Shown: positions 1-8,903, counted from the first letter of the stretch. The stretch: DNA of 64,000 bases from Acinetobacter johnsonii CIP 64.6 (GCF_000368045.1 NZ_KB849235.1:98380-162379); one strand, 5' to 3'. Program-made: numbers and translations. Notes: a model not told the origin generated them from the letters alone.

Positions 1-132
1 CATTTGTTTTAACGCATTAATTTCATTTCTAAGCTGCTCAATCTCTGCCGTCGTATTGGTTTGTGCATGTAATGCTGCACTACTTAACATGGATAAAGTA
101 ACAACTAAAACGTTCTTCTTAAATTGTTTCAT
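1..132 (-). CDS. Outer-membrane porin, DcaP-like, N-terminal fragment
   Basis: Only the first 44 codons lie in the window; the rest runs off the left edge. The start is the ATG at 130-132. The product begins with a Sec signal peptide (MKQFKK, then a hydrophobic stretch ending SALHA) followed by a short Gln/Glu/Leu-rich coiled-coil segment (TAEIEQLRNEINALKQ). That combination is typical of the N-terminus of Acinetobacter DcaP-like porins, which use a periplasmic coiled coil to trimerise. Its place beside a benzoate transporter suggests a role in uptake of aromatic acids, as with benP, but this is inference from position. No terminator is evident in the 240 bases between it and the next gene. 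Confidence 0.6.
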   Translation of the reverse strand, partial: MKQFKKNVLVVTLSMLSSAALHAQTNTTAEIEQLRNEINALKQM

Positions 133-372
133 TTAACACGGGTCCTGTGTATTTAAGTCTGTCCTGACTTTTACTCTTTAATATTTAGCTCTCTTTTTCA
201 TCGCTGTTTTCTAACGCAATGCATTTCTTTTAATACTTTAAAATGAAACTTTTTATCGCATTAAAAATCGCGTTAAAAAACAACTTATAAAAAGCAAATT
301 GATTTTAACAGTTCATACAGTTTTTGAAATGAGCCTACTACTAATGCACTAGACTCATGGGTTCAGTATTAT

Positions 373-1740
373 TTAATTAGCTGTTGATTTAACAGCATCA
401 AACACTTGTTTTGATTTGGTTTTTTCACCATCTACAGATACTTTTAAGTTGACCATAAACACTGCCAAAGCTGCAATCACACCAGGTATCGCAATCACGA
501 GAAAATTCATTTGATGTGGCAACTCAAAAGTTAACAATGCACCTGTCAGTACAGGTCCAACAATTGCGCCAATGCGTCCAATGCCTGAAGCCCAGCCCAT
601 ACCTGTAGAGCGCACAGCAGTTGGATAGAACTGTGCGACAAAGGTATACAGTAAAATTTGTGAACCAATAGTTGCTGCGCCTGCAATCGCAATTAAACCG
701 TACAGCACCATTTGTGGACTGTTGAAACCAAGTAGAATCAGCGCAATAGCACCCAAGGTGAACATGGTTGTCAAAACTGGTTTTAAGTGGAAACGGTCTG
801 CGAGCGCACCACCGCCAATCGCTCCAACCATACCGCCAATATTTAAAGCAAATAAGAAAATCATACTTGCACCAAGCGAATAGCCTGCTTGAATCATTAG
901 TTTTGGTAACCAGCTTCCAAGCGCATAGACCATGAGTAAGCACATAAAGAATGCCACCCAAAACATCATGGTGCTAAAGGTACGGCCTTGTTGGAACAAT
1001 GCCTTTAATGGAGCGTCATCACCAGCAACCGCATCATTCAATTTAAAAGTGGTCTCTGGTTGAATGTCTTGTTCAGGTGCAATCTTTCGCACAATTTCAC
1101 GGACTTTTTCAGTTTCGCCTTTTTTAGTCAGGAACATTAAAGACTCAGGTAAAAACTTCCAAAGAATCGGCAAAGCCAGAAATGGAATGATGGCGATATA
1201 GAACATGATTTTCCAACCATAGTCTGTTACCAACCATGCCCCCAGTAAAGCTGACGTCATGCCACCAATAGCGTAACCACTGAACATAACCGCCACGAGT
1301 GTGCTACGAATACGCTTCGGAGCATATTCAGTCATGAGTGCGACCACGTTTGGCATCACCCCACCAATACCAAGTCCCGCAAGAAAACGTAAAATACCAA
1401 ACTCGATAGGATTGCTTGCAAATGCGCCGAGAAAGGTGAAACCACTAAAAATAGCCACACAAATCATAATGGTCTTTTTACGGCCCAATTTGTCAGACAA
1501 CGTCCCAAAGCTCATTGCACCGAACATCATGCCAAACAAGGCTGTACTCGCAAGTAAACCTGCTTGTACTGCACTGAGTCCCCACTCTTGCATCAGAAGT
1601 GGCAATGCCACGCCATAGATGACTAAATCATAACCGTCAAAAATAATAATCAGTAGACACCAAATGAGTACACTCCAATGAAAGTGCGTAAATTTGGCTT
1701 CATCGACCACCGTGTTGATGTTAACTGGATTTGTATTCAC
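373..1740 (-). CDS. benK: Aromatic acid:H+ symporter (MFS, AAHS family), BenK-like
   Basis: A 455-residue major facilitator with about 12 hydrophobic segments. The first-loop DG-Y motif (FDGYDL) and the MFS loop 2-3 motif (GTLSDKLGRKK) mark the aromatic acid:proton symporter family that includes BenK, PcaK and MucK. I choose the GTG at 1738-1740 because AGGAGG lies six bases upstream; an ATG at 1788 would add 16 residues without a ribosome site. It lies next to catM/benM and the ben-cat genes, and a CatM/BenM-type site lies about 90 bases upstream, so benzoate or muconate import is the likely job. BenK and MucK cannot be separated by eye, so the symbol is a best guess. Confidence 0.7.
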   Translation of the reverse strand: MNTNPVNINTVVDEAKFTHFHWSVLIWCLLIIIFDGYDLVIYGVALPLLMQEWGLSAVQAGLLASTALFGMMFGAMSFGTLSDKLGRKKTIMICVAIFSGFTFLGAFASNPIEFGILRFLAGLGIGGVMPNVVALMTEYAPKRIRSTLVAVMFSGYAIGGMTSALLGAWLVTDYGWKIMFYIAIIPFLALPILWKFLPESLMFLTKKGETEKVREIVRKIAPEQDIQPETTFKLNDAVAGDDAPLKALFQQGRTFSTMMFWVAFFMCLLMVYALGSWLPKLMIQAGYSLGASMIFLFALNIGGMVGAIGGGALADRFHLKPVLTTMFTLGAIALILLGFNSPQMVLYGLIAIAGAATIGSQILLYTFVAQFYPTAVRSTGMGWASGIGRIGAIVGPVLTGALLTFELPHQMNFLVIAIPGVIAALAVFMVNLKVSVDGEKTKSKQVFDAVKSTAN

Positions 1741-1827
1741 TTTAAGCCTCCTGCTTGCGAATGTTTGTTGCTGTGTACATTGCAGCAAAAGTAGCTTTCT
1801 TGTCCAAAACCGAATAACTCTATGTTT

Positions 1828-1842
1828 ATACCTTTAAGGTCG
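1828..1842. promoter_or_regulatory. Candidate CatM/BenM operator upstream of benK
   Basis: ATAC-CTTTAAG-GTCG matches the CatM/BenM consensus ATAC-N7-GTAT at six of eight positions and shares its CTTTAAG spacer with the two sites on the other side of the regulator gene. It lies 88 bases upstream of the benK start, a usual place for a LysR-type activator. The assignment rests on pattern only. Confidence 0.5.
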
Positions 1843-1934
1843 GTTAAGGTTTTTATTGTTTTAAATAAATAGCTTATATAAGCCATGATTGCAGTGAGAG
1901 ACAGAAAATAAGCAAAACCAAGTGAAAATGACTA

Positions 1935-1964
1935 TAAAAAAAGCCATCCCCTAAAGATGGCTGA
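1935..1964 (-). terminator. Rho-independent terminator after catM
   Basis: Arms AGCCATC (1942-1948) and GATGGCT (1956-1962) form a stem; read on the minus strand it is followed by a run of T. It lies about 60 bases beyond the regulator stop codon and separates that gene from benK. Confidence 0.8.
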
Positions 1965-2021
1965 AATGGTTCGTTTTCAAATGTAGACTTTAAAAGTATC
2001 GTGGAATTTAAATCCCCAAGT

Positions 2022-2936
2022 TTAGATAAATGCACGGTCATATTTGATCGCTTCAAGGTCATAGACCTGATAAATGCAATCAAATAGTGAACGAATATCT
2101 TCGCTTTCATCCATGGAACGAATCGCCAGAAAAATGGGGCTAGTCGCTGCATCATCTAAGATTGGAATATAGTTCAAATGCGGCAGTTGAATAGTTCGTG
2201 CACTTTCTGGAACCACACAAATTCCTTCTCCAGCGGCAACTAACCCCAGTGCCAACTGTATTTCACGAACTTCTTTTAAATGTTTAGGTTCCAGCCCGTA
2301 TTCTGAAAACAACCCTTGGACTTGGGTAGAAAAGTTTGGCTTGGGATGACTTGGATAAAGAAATAAGTTTTGATCGACCAAATCCGACAGGTAAATGCCT
2401 TGTTTTTGCGCCGTCAAAGGATGACTAGAATGTGCCGCTAACATCAACGGTTCTTCACGCAGTAAAACCCGACGCACAGCAGGATCTGAAATACGTAAGC
2501 GTCCAAAACCAACATCAATCCGTCCTTCTTTTAAGGCCTGAATTTGGTCTTTGGTACTCATTTCAATCAATTCTATTTTTAAATGTGGCTGCTGTTGGCG
2601 AAATAAATACACAATTTTAGGCAATAAGCCATATAACAACGATCCCACAAAACCCATGGTCACCGTTTTTTCAACCCAACCTACACGCTGAGTCATAGCT
2701 TTGACTTCTTCGGCATTAGACAAAAGTTTAACAGCGTGTTGATAGAAGAATTGTCCTGCTTCCGTGGTTTTGAGTGGACGGCTGCCACGTTCAAATAATT
2801 GCACGCCCAATTCAGCCTCCAGGTTTTGTATCTGGCGGCTTAGAGGAGGCTGCGCAATGAATAATTTTTCAGCAGCTTTGGTAAAACTCTGCTCTTCTAC
2901 AACAGCTACGTAGTAGCGGAGGTGTCTCAATTCCAT
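2022..2936 (-). CDS. catM: LysR-type regulator CatM/BenM
   Basis: A 304-residue LysR regulator, the usual family length. The winged helix-turn-helix is residues 1-60 (MELRHLRYYVAVVEEQS; AQPPLSRQIQNLE) and the effector domain follows. It is very like Acinetobacter CatM and BenM, which activate cat and ben genes with cis,cis-muconate, and for BenM also benzoate. Features are mixed: GSRP.KTT, GFVGSLL and PKPNFST recall BenM, while TEAG.FFYQHAV recalls CatM. Arg160, reported as needed for the benzoate response of BenM, is present. It is transcribed away from catB and is the only such regulator here, so it probably serves both gene sets. The catM symbol follows position beside catB; benM is equally defensible. 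Confidence 0.85.
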   Translation of the reverse strand: MELRHLRYYVAVVEEQSFTKAAEKLFIAQPPLSRQIQNLEAELGVQLFERGSRPLKTTEAGQFFYQHAVKLLSNAEEVKAMTQRVGWVEKTVTMGFVGSLLYGLLPKIVYLFRQQQPHLKIELIEMSTKDQIQALKEGRIDVGFGRLRISDPAVRRVLLREEPLMLAAHSSHPLTAQKQGIYLSDLVDQNLFLYPSHPKPNFSTQVQGLFSEYGLEPKHLKEVREIQLALGLVAAGEGICVVPESARTIQLPHLNYIPILDDAATSPIFLAIRSMDESEDIRSLFDCIYQVYDLEAIKYDRAFI

Positions 2937-2944
2937 GACTATTT

Positions 2945-2959
2945 ATACCTTTAAGATAT
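2945..2959. promoter_or_regulatory. CatM/BenM operator site 1
   Basis: ATAC-CTTTAAG-ATAT, a seven-of-eight match to the ATAC-N7-GTAT consensus. It lies just upstream of the regulator start codon, so it may also give autoregulation. Confidence 0.6.
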
Positions 2960-2996
2960 ATTAAAATGCTAATTTGATCTTCGACAGTTCATATTT

Positions 2997-3011
2997 ATTC
3001 TTTTAAGGTAT
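2997..3011. promoter_or_regulatory. CatM/BenM operator site 2
   Basis: ATTC-TTTTAAG-GTAT, a seven-of-eight match to ATAC-N7-GTAT. Its centre is 52 bases, about five helical turns, from site 1, and it lies about 40 bases before catB. Two sites in phase fit the tetramer binding known for CatM and BenM. Confidence 0.6.
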
Positions 3012-3051
3012 ATCACATCAGGTACACAACGCAAGGCTGCGCAGAGTTAAG

Positions 3052-4161
3052 ATGTATAAATCTATAGAAACCTTACTCGTCGAAATCCCCACTATTCGCC
3101 CACACAAAATGGCGGTAGCGACTATGCAAACGCAAACGCTTGTCTTGGTGAAAATCAGCACTGAAGATGGCTTTGTCGGTTGGGGTGAAGCGACAACAAT
3201 TGGTGGACTTGGCTACGGTGAAGAGAGTCCAGAAAGCATTAAGACCAATATTGAAACTTATTTTGCACCTTTATTGAAGTCCCTTAAAGCTCAAAATATT
3301 GCACAAACCATGCGTGCTTTGAAAAAGAATATTAATGGCAACCGTTTTGCCAAATGTGCAATTCAAACGGCTCTACTCGACATCCAAGCGCAACGTTTAG
3401 ATTTACCTCTTTCTGAAGTATTGGGTGGCCGCTTACGTGACAGCTTACCTGTACTTTGGGTGTTGGCATCTGGTGACACTGAAAAAGATATTGCTGAAGG
3501 CCGAAAAATGATTGAGGCAAGACGCCACAATATTTTCAAACTTAAAATCGGTTCACGCCGTGTAGAAGAAGATGTTGAACATGTTCTTGCGATTAAACAA
3601 GCACTGGGTTTAGACATTTCTATCCGTGTCGATGTGAACCGTGCATGGTCTGAGCTAGATGCGATTAAGGGTATTCAACTCCTACAAAATGGTGGTATTG
3701 ACCTGATTGAACAACCCTGTGCAATCGACAACATTGATGCGATGCAGCGTTTAACACGACGTTTTGATCTTGCCATCATGGCGGATGAATCGCTCATGGG
3801 ACCAAGCTCAGCCTACCGTTTAGCCAAAACCAATGCGGCCTCTGTTTTTGCAGTGAAAGTGGCTCAGTCTGGTGGATTAATTGAAGGTCATGAAGTGGCG
3901 AAGATTGCCAACTTAGCCGGTATAGATTTGTATGGCGGAACCATGCTTGAAGGTGCAGTCGGCACGATTGCTTCGGCACATTTGTTCTCGACCTTTGAAA
4001 ATTTAGCTTATGGCACCGAGCTATTCGGCCCACTGCTGTTAACCCAAGATATTTTAAAAACCCCACTTCAATACACTGACTTCGCTTTGCATTTACCCCA
4101 AGGCAAAGGACTCGGTATTGAATTGGATGAAAACAAGATTGATCAGCTACGCCGCGCTTAA
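3052..4161 (+). CDS. catB: Muconate cycloisomerase
   Basis: Converts cis,cis-muconate to muconolactone in the catechol branch of the beta-ketoadipate pathway. The 369-residue length fits the muconate lactonising branch of the enolase superfamily. Visible catalytic residues are the KLK motif (Lys163 and Lys165), the metal ligands Asp194 (RVDVN), Glu220 (IEQP) and Asp245 (ADES), and Lys269 (AVKVAQSGG). It is the first gene of the forward run, divergent from the regulator, with two candidate operators in the gap. catC follows after 29 bases. Confidence 0.95.
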   Translation: MYKSIETLLVEIPTIRPHKMAVATMQTQTLVLVKISTEDGFVGWGEATTIGGLGYGEESPESIKTNIETYFAPLLKSLKAQNIAQTMRALKKNINGNRFAKCAIQTALLDIQAQRLDLPLSEVLGGRLRDSLPVLWVLASGDTEKDIAEGRKMIEARRHNIFKLKIGSRRVEEDVEHVLAIKQALGLDISIRVDVNRAWSELDAIKGIQLLQNGGIDLIEQPCAIDNIDAMQRLTRRFDLAIMADESLMGPSSAYRLAKTNAASVFAVKVAQSGGLIEGHEVAKIANLAGIDLYGGTMLEGAVGTIASAHLFSTFENLAYGTELFGPLLLTQDILKTPLQYTDFALHLPQGKGLGIELDENKIDQLRRA

Positions 4162-4190
4162 GCGACGTCTTAACCGTTTAGGAGTTACAC

Positions 4191-4481
4191 ATGCTTTTTC
4201 ACGTACGTATGGATGTAAACATTCCACTGGATATGCCTGCTGAAACTGCCAGTGAAATTAAAGCAGTCGAAAAAGCATATTCGCAAGAGCTACAAGCTCA
4301 AGGCAAATGGCGACATATTTGGCGCATTACAGGTCAGTACTCAAACATCAGTATTTTTGATGTAGATAGCAATGAAGAGTTACACAACATTTTGCAAGGT
4401 TTACCCCTGTACCCGTATATGAACATTGAAGTGATGCCTTTGAACCGACATCCATCGTCTATTCGCGAAGATGATCATTAA
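4191..4481 (+). CDS. catC: Muconolactone delta-isomerase
   Basis: Isomerises muconolactone to beta-ketoadipate enol-lactone. At 96 residues it has the usual size of this small decameric enzyme and begins with the family-typical MLFHVRMDVNIP; the C-terminal part has the conserved LPLYPYM..EV.PL..HPS pattern. An AGGAG ribosome site precedes the ATG. It lies between catB and catA in one transcriptional direction. Confidence 0.95.
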   Translation: MLFHVRMDVNIPLDMPAETASEIKAVEKAYSQELQAQGKWRHIWRITGQYSNISIFDVDSNEELHNILQGLPLYPYMNIEVMPLNRHPSSIREDDH

Positions 4482-4626
4482 TTGAAAAAAGATTTTATGC
4501 AATTTAATCACTGGAACCTAATGAATGATCTAGTGAAAGAAATTAACAAGGAACGTGGCAGCTAAGCTTTTCAACCTATTCATAAAGCTAGCCACCACAC
4601 AGCAAACATACTTAAGGAGCAATAGT

Positions 4627-5547
4627 ATGAATCGTCAACAGATTGATGCATTAGTCAAAACAATGAATGTGGATACAGCAACAGGTTCTGTAGACGCGCG
4701 TACTCAACAAATTGTGGTCCGCTTATTGGGTGACTTATTCCAAGCGATTGAAGACTTAGATTTGAGCCAAACTGAAGTTTGGAAAGGTCTTGAATACTTT
4801 ACGGATGCAGGCCAAGCCAACGAACTTGGTTTACTTGCGGCTGGTCTTGGTCTTGAACACTACCTCGACTTACGAGCAGATGAAGCCGATGCCAAAGCAG
4901 GTATTACAGGCGGAACACCACGTACCATCGAAGGTCCTTTATATGTAGCTGGCGCACCTGAATCGGTTGGTTTTGCGCGTATGGATGATGGTTCTGAAGA
5001 AGGCAAAATTCCGACTTTAATTATTGAAGGGACAGTGACTGACACTGATGGTCAGATTATTGAAGGTGCAAAAGTTGAAGTTTGGCATGCCAACAGCCTA
5101 GGCAACTACTCTTTCTTCGATAAGTCACAATCAGACTTCAATCTACGTCGTTCAATCATTAGCGACCAAGATGGTAAATACGTTGCTCTCACCACGATGC
5201 CTGTCGGTTATGGTTGCCCACCAGAAGGAACAACTCAATTTGTATTGAACAAGTTAGGTCGTCACGGTAACCGCCCTTCGCACGTACATTACTTCGTATC
5301 TGCGCCAGGCTACCGTAAGTTAACCACCCAATTCAACATTGAAGGTGACCAATACCTGTGGGATGACTTTGCATTTGCAACACGTGAAGGCTTAGTGGCT
5401 ACCGCTGTCGATATTACCGATGAAGCTGAAATTGCACGCCGTGGTTTAACAGGTCCATTCAAACACATTCAATTCAATGTTGAACTGGTGAAAGACCAAG
5501 CGGCTGCACCATCAACTGAAGTTGAACGTCGTCGCGCTAGCGCTTAA
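4627..5547 (+). CDS. catA: Catechol 1,2-dioxygenase
   Basis: Intradiol ring cleavage of catechol to cis,cis-muconate with non-haem Fe(III). The product is 306 residues. Predicted iron ligands are Tyr161 (NYSFFD), Tyr195 (PVGYGCP), His219 and His221 (PSHVHYF); their spacing matches intradiol dioxygenases. The N-terminal helical lipid-binding/dimer domain precedes the catalytic beta-sandwich. I start at the ATG at 4627, preceded by AAGGAG, rather than at 4555, which would add 24 residues unlike the family. In A. baylyi catA is separate from catBC and benABC; here it joins them. Confidence 0.95.
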   Translation: MNRQQIDALVKTMNVDTATGSVDARTQQIVVRLLGDLFQAIEDLDLSQTEVWKGLEYFTDAGQANELGLLAAGLGLEHYLDLRADEADAKAGITGGTPRTIEGPLYVAGAPESVGFARMDDGSEEGKIPTLIIEGTVTDTDGQIIEGAKVEVWHANSLGNYSFFDKSQSDFNLRRSIISDQDGKYVALTTMPVGYGCPPEGTTQFVLNKLGRHGNRPSHVHYFVSAPGYRKLTTQFNIEGDQYLWDDFAFATREGLVATAVDITDEAEIARRGLTGPFKHIQFNVELVKDQAAAPSTEVERRRASA

Positions 5548-5557
5548 TTACCCTTGG

Positions 5558-5614
5558 AACCGAAATAGCCACTGCAAAGTCGCATTTCGGGGACTTCCTC
5601 ACTTTTGGAAAGTC
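5558..5614 (+). other. Two intercistronic hairpins before benA
   Basis: The catA-benA gap holds CCGAAAT...ATTTCGG (about 5560-5590) and then GACTTCC...GGAAAGTC (about 5591-5613, one bulge), ending just before the benA ribosome site. Neither has a T run, so they are more likely mRNA processing or stability elements than terminators. Confidence 0.45.
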
Positions 5615-5625
5615 GGAGAACGGAC

Positions 5626-7023
5626 ATGCCACGTATCCCAGTTATTAATACTAGCCATCTCGATCGTATCGATGAATTACTTGTCGACAACTTTGAAACA
5701 GGCGAATTCAAACTTCATCGTTCAGTGTTTACTGATCAAGCCCTTTTTGACCTAGAAATGAAGTATATCTTCGAGGGTAACTGGGTTTACTTGGCACACG
5801 AAAGCCAAATTCCAAATAACAACGACTATTACACGACGTATATTGGCCGTCAGCCAATTCTGATTGCACGTAACCGTAATGGTGAACTCAATGCCATGAT
5901 CAATGCCTGTTCACACCGTGGTGCACAGCTTTGTCGTAATAAACGTGGTAATAAAGCTACTTATACATGCCCTTTCCACGGTTGGACATTTAACAACTCT
6001 GGCAAACTTTTAAAAGTTAAAGATCCAGCAGACGCAGGTTATTCAGACTGTTTTAACCACGAAGGTTCACATGATCTGAAAAAAGTTGCACGTTTTGGCA
6101 ACTACAAAGGTTTCTTGTTCGGTAGCTTAAATCCAGACGTTCCCTCTTTAGAAGAATACTTAGGCGAAACCAGCAAAATCATTGACATGATTGTGGATCA
6201 GTCTGAGCAAGGTCTTGAAGTTTTACGTGGCGCGTCTACCTACACTTATGAAGGCAACTGGAAACTCACTGCAGAAAATGGTGCAGATGGTTATCACGTT
6301 TCTGCGGTGCACTGGAACTATGCAGCGACCACTCAACAACGTAAAGAAAAACAAGCAGGTGACAACATCCGTGCCATGAGCGCAGGAGCTTGGGGTAAAC
6401 AAGGCGGTGGCTCATACGGTTTTGACAATGGTCACATGCTGCTTTGGACACAATGGGCGAACCCAGAAGACCGTCCAAACTTCCCGAAAGCCGACGAATA
6501 TTCTGAAAAATTTGGCGAAGCAATGTCGAAGTGGATGATTGAGCGCTCACGCAACCTTTGTCTTTATCCGAACGTCTATTTGATGGATCAATTCGGTTCA
6601 CAAATTCGCGTACTTCGCCCAATTTCAGTCAATAAAACCGAAGTGACGATTTACTGTATCGCACCTGTAGGTGAAAACGCGGAAGCACGTACGCGCCGTA
6701 TTCGCCAGTACGAAGACTTCTTCAATGCCTCAGGCATGGCTACACCCGATGATTTAGAAGAATTCCGTGCATGCCAAGCAGGCTACGCAGGCATTGAACT
6801 GGAATGGAATGATATGTGCCGCGGTTCAAAGCATTGGATTCATGGCCCAGATGATGCTGCCAATGAAATTGGTCTAAAACCAAAGCTTTCAGGTGTCAAA
6901 ACTGAAGATGAAGGCCTCTACCTTGCTCAGCACCAACACTGGCTAGACATGATGAAAATTGCAATTGCCAATGAAAAAGCACTGGCTGTTGAAACTGCAA
7001 ATGAACAAGGAGAAGTGGCATGA
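5626..7023 (+). CDS. benA: Benzoate 1,2-dioxygenase, large (alpha) subunit
   Basis: Catalytic subunit of the three-component Rieske dioxygenase that turns benzoate into its 1,2-cis-dihydrodiol. In the 465-residue product the [2Fe-2S] Rieske ligands are Cys95, His97, Cys115 and His118. The mononuclear iron site is in ENGADGYHVSAVH, with Asp221 bridging and His224 and His229 as ligands. The start is the ATG at 5626, seven bases after GGAG; a TTG 21 bases upstream is unlikely. It overlaps benB by four bases (ATGA), so translation is probably coupled. Confidence 0.96.
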   Translation: MPRIPVINTSHLDRIDELLVDNFETGEFKLHRSVFTDQALFDLEMKYIFEGNWVYLAHESQIPNNNDYYTTYIGRQPILIARNRNGELNAMINACSHRGAQLCRNKRGNKATYTCPFHGWTFNNSGKLLKVKDPADAGYSDCFNHEGSHDLKKVARFGNYKGFLFGSLNPDVPSLEEYLGETSKIIDMIVDQSEQGLEVLRGASTYTYEGNWKLTAENGADGYHVSAVHWNYAATTQQRKEKQAGDNIRAMSAGAWGKQGGGSYGFDNGHMLLWTQWANPEDRPNFPKADEYSEKFGEAMSKWMIERSRNLCLYPNVYLMDQFGSQIRVLRPISVNKTEVTIYCIAPVGENAEARTRRIRQYEDFFNASGMATPDDLEEFRACQAGYAGIELEWNDMCRGSKHWIHGPDDAANEIGLKPKLSGVKTEDEGLYLAQHQHWLDMMKIAIANEKALAVETANEQGEVA

Positions 7024-7529
7024 ATGCTCCTACAACACTTAATACCGTTAGCATCGAACAAATCAGTCAGTTTCTGTATCAAGAAGCACGTTTTTTAGAT
7101 GATGAGCAATGGGATGATTGGCTTGCATGTTATGCCCCTTCTGCATCATTTTGGATGCCTGCATGGGATGACGACGATACCTTGACGACGGATCCGCAGT
7201 CTGAAATTTCACTGATTTACTACCCAGACCGCCAAGGTTTAGAAGACCGTGTGTTCCGCATTAAAACTGAACGCTCTTCTGCGACCATGCCAGACACACG
7301 TACTTGTCACAATGTGAACAATATCGAAGTGATTGAGCGTGATGGCGATAAAGTTACCGTCTGTTTTAACTGGAATACGCTGAGCTTCCGCTACAAAACC
7401 AGTTATAGCTACTTTGGGATGTCACGTTATGAAATTGATTTTTCAGGTGAAAAACCACAAATTTTAAGTAAATACGTGGTACTGAAAAACGATTACATCA
7501 ACCAAGTGATTGATGTTTATCACCTCTAA
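7020..7529 (+). CDS. benB: Benzoate 1,2-dioxygenase, small (beta) subunit
   Basis: The 169-residue beta subunit of ring-hydroxylating dioxygenases, with the SnoaL/NTF2-like fold. It starts inside the end of benA (ATGA overlap), as is usual for alpha-beta pairs that assemble as an alpha3beta3 complex. Family features include FLYQEARFLDDEQWDDWL near the N-terminus and the terminal KNDYINQVIDVYHL. It carries no cofactor and supports the active site structurally. Confidence 0.96.
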   Translation: MNAPTTLNTVSIEQISQFLYQEARFLDDEQWDDWLACYAPSASFWMPAWDDDDTLTTDPQSEISLIYYPDRQGLEDRVFRIKTERSSATMPDTRTCHNVNNIEVIERDGDKVTVCFNWNTLSFRYKTSYSYFGMSRYEIDFSGEKPQILSKYVVLKNDYINQVIDVYHL

Positions 7530-7555
7530 GTTAGCCACACATCCTTAGTATTCTT

Positions 7556-7580
7556 TCAGCCAAATGGAGTTTTGGCTGAG
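7556..7580 (+). other. Intercistronic hairpin between benB and benC
   Basis: CAGCCAAA-TGGAG-TTTTGGCTG forms a stem of eight or more pairs with a tight loop, without a T run. It lies 38 to 62 bases before the benC start and may adjust benAB against benC message, though this is inference. Confidence 0.5.
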
Positions 7581-7617
7581 AGTTCCAAGTTTCAACGTTT
7601 TTAAAGGATATTCAGCC

Positions 7618-8634
7618 ATGTCAAACCACAATGTTGCACTTCAATTTGAAGATGGCGTAACGCGTTTTATTACCGTGACTCAAGGTGAGTCTTTATCAGA
7701 TGCCGCTTACCGCCAAAAAATTAACATTCCGCTAGACTGCCGTGATGGTGCATGTGGGACTTGCCGTGCTTTTTGCGAATCTGGTAGTTATGACATGCCT
7801 GAAGAGACGTATATTGAAGATGCGTTAACACCAGAAGAAGCGGAACAAGGCTATATTTTGGCGTGCCAATGCCGTCCAAGCTCGGATGCCGTATTCCAAA
7901 TTCAAGCTTCATCTGAAGTCTGCAAAACCGAAATTCACCAGTACCACGGCACTTTAGTCGCTGTTGAAAACTTATCAGAATCGACCATTACTTTTGATAT
8001 TCAGCTTGATGAAGGTCAACCTGATATTCACTTCCTTGCTGGTCAATATGTCAACGTAGGCATTCCAGAGACAGCAGAGACTCGTTCCTATTCATTTAGC
8101 TCGAAACCGGGCAACCGTTTAACGGGCTTTGTGGTACGTAATGTGCCGAATGGCAAAATGAGTAGCTTTTTAAGTGGTGCTGCCAAAGCTGGTGACAAAA
8201 TGACTTTTACAGGCCCATTTGGTAGCTTCTACCTGCGTAATGTGGTTCGTCCTGTCGTCATGCTTGCGGGCGGTACAGGTATTGCCCCTTTTATGTCAAT
8301 GCTGCAAGTCTTAGAAGAAAAAGGCGCAGAACACCCTGTTCGTTTGGTGTTTGGTGTTACCAATGATTTTGACTTAGTTGCTTTAGAACAACTGGATGCA
8401 CTTCAAGCCAAACTCCCATGGTTTGAGTACCGTACCGTTGTTGCAAGTCCAGACTCTGCACACGAGCGTAAAGGTTATGTGACGGGTCACATCGACAATG
8501 AATGGCTCAATGGCGGTGACGTCGATGTCTACCTTTGCGGTCCTGTCCCTATGGTTGATGCTGTTCGTGGTTGGTTAGATAGCGAAGGCGTAAAGCCTGC
8601 AAACTTCCTGTTTGAAAAATTCTCTGCAAACTAA
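7618..8634 (+). CDS. benC: Benzoate 1,2-dioxygenase reductase
   Basis: Carries electrons from NADH to BenAB. In the 338-residue product an N-terminal plant-type [2Fe-2S] ferredoxin domain has Cys41, Cys46, Cys49 and Cys83; an FAD domain follows (RSYSFSS), then an NADH domain (GGTGIAPF and the terminal CGP..M). The start is the ATG at 7618 after AAAGGA; an in-frame upstream start at 7564 would include the hairpin and 18 atypical residues. Length and domain order match Acinetobacter BenC. Confidence 0.95.
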   Translation: MSNHNVALQFEDGVTRFITVTQGESLSDAAYRQKINIPLDCRDGACGTCRAFCESGSYDMPEETYIEDALTPEEAEQGYILACQCRPSSDAVFQIQASSEVCKTEIHQYHGTLVAVENLSESTITFDIQLDEGQPDIHFLAGQYVNVGIPETAETRSYSFSSKPGNRLTGFVVRNVPNGKMSSFLSGAAKAGDKMTFTGPFGSFYLRNVVRPVVMLAGGTGIAPFMSMLQVLEEKGAEHPVRLVFGVTNDFDLVALEQLDALQAKLPWFEYRTVVASPDSAHERKGYVTGHIDNEWLNGGDVDVYLCGPVPMVDAVRGWLDSEGVKPANFLFEKFSAN

Positions 8635-8659
8635 TAGATAACCCAATATTTAAGTCATA

Positions 8660-8880
8660 AAAAAATGATACGCGAAAACGTCATTCGCAATTGTTCGAGG
8701 TAGGACTGCTTGGTAAAAAAGTCTTTTCTGCGAGAAAGATATCAAGTAATCGGTTTCTGACGAGTTTTGCGAATGACAATGTTTTGCTTACTTTTCCCAA
8801 AAGAAAAGTAAGTCCAACCGAAGGTTAATCCGGTAAGTGATATTCAAATGTTAGGACACCGGCGTGCCAAATTTATAAAT
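8660..8880. repeat. Palindromic intergenic repeat between benC and benD
   Basis: The gap holds GTCATTCGC (about 8680) paired with GCGAATGAC (about 8770), and then CTTACTTTTC...GAAAAGTAAG with ten-base perfect arms and a short CCAAAA loop (about 8788-8813). The GAAAAGTAAG palindrome resembles an interspersed repeat I recall from Acinetobacter intergenic regions. It splits the ben gene run and may end or slow transcription. Confidence 0.6.
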
Positions 8881-8903
8881 TTAGAAATTCATCTTTATAT
8901 TGG

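Noticed and set aside
1874..2155. 93-codon minus-strand frame overlapping the regulator end
   Set aside because: It lies largely inside catM in another frame and crosses its terminator; no family features.
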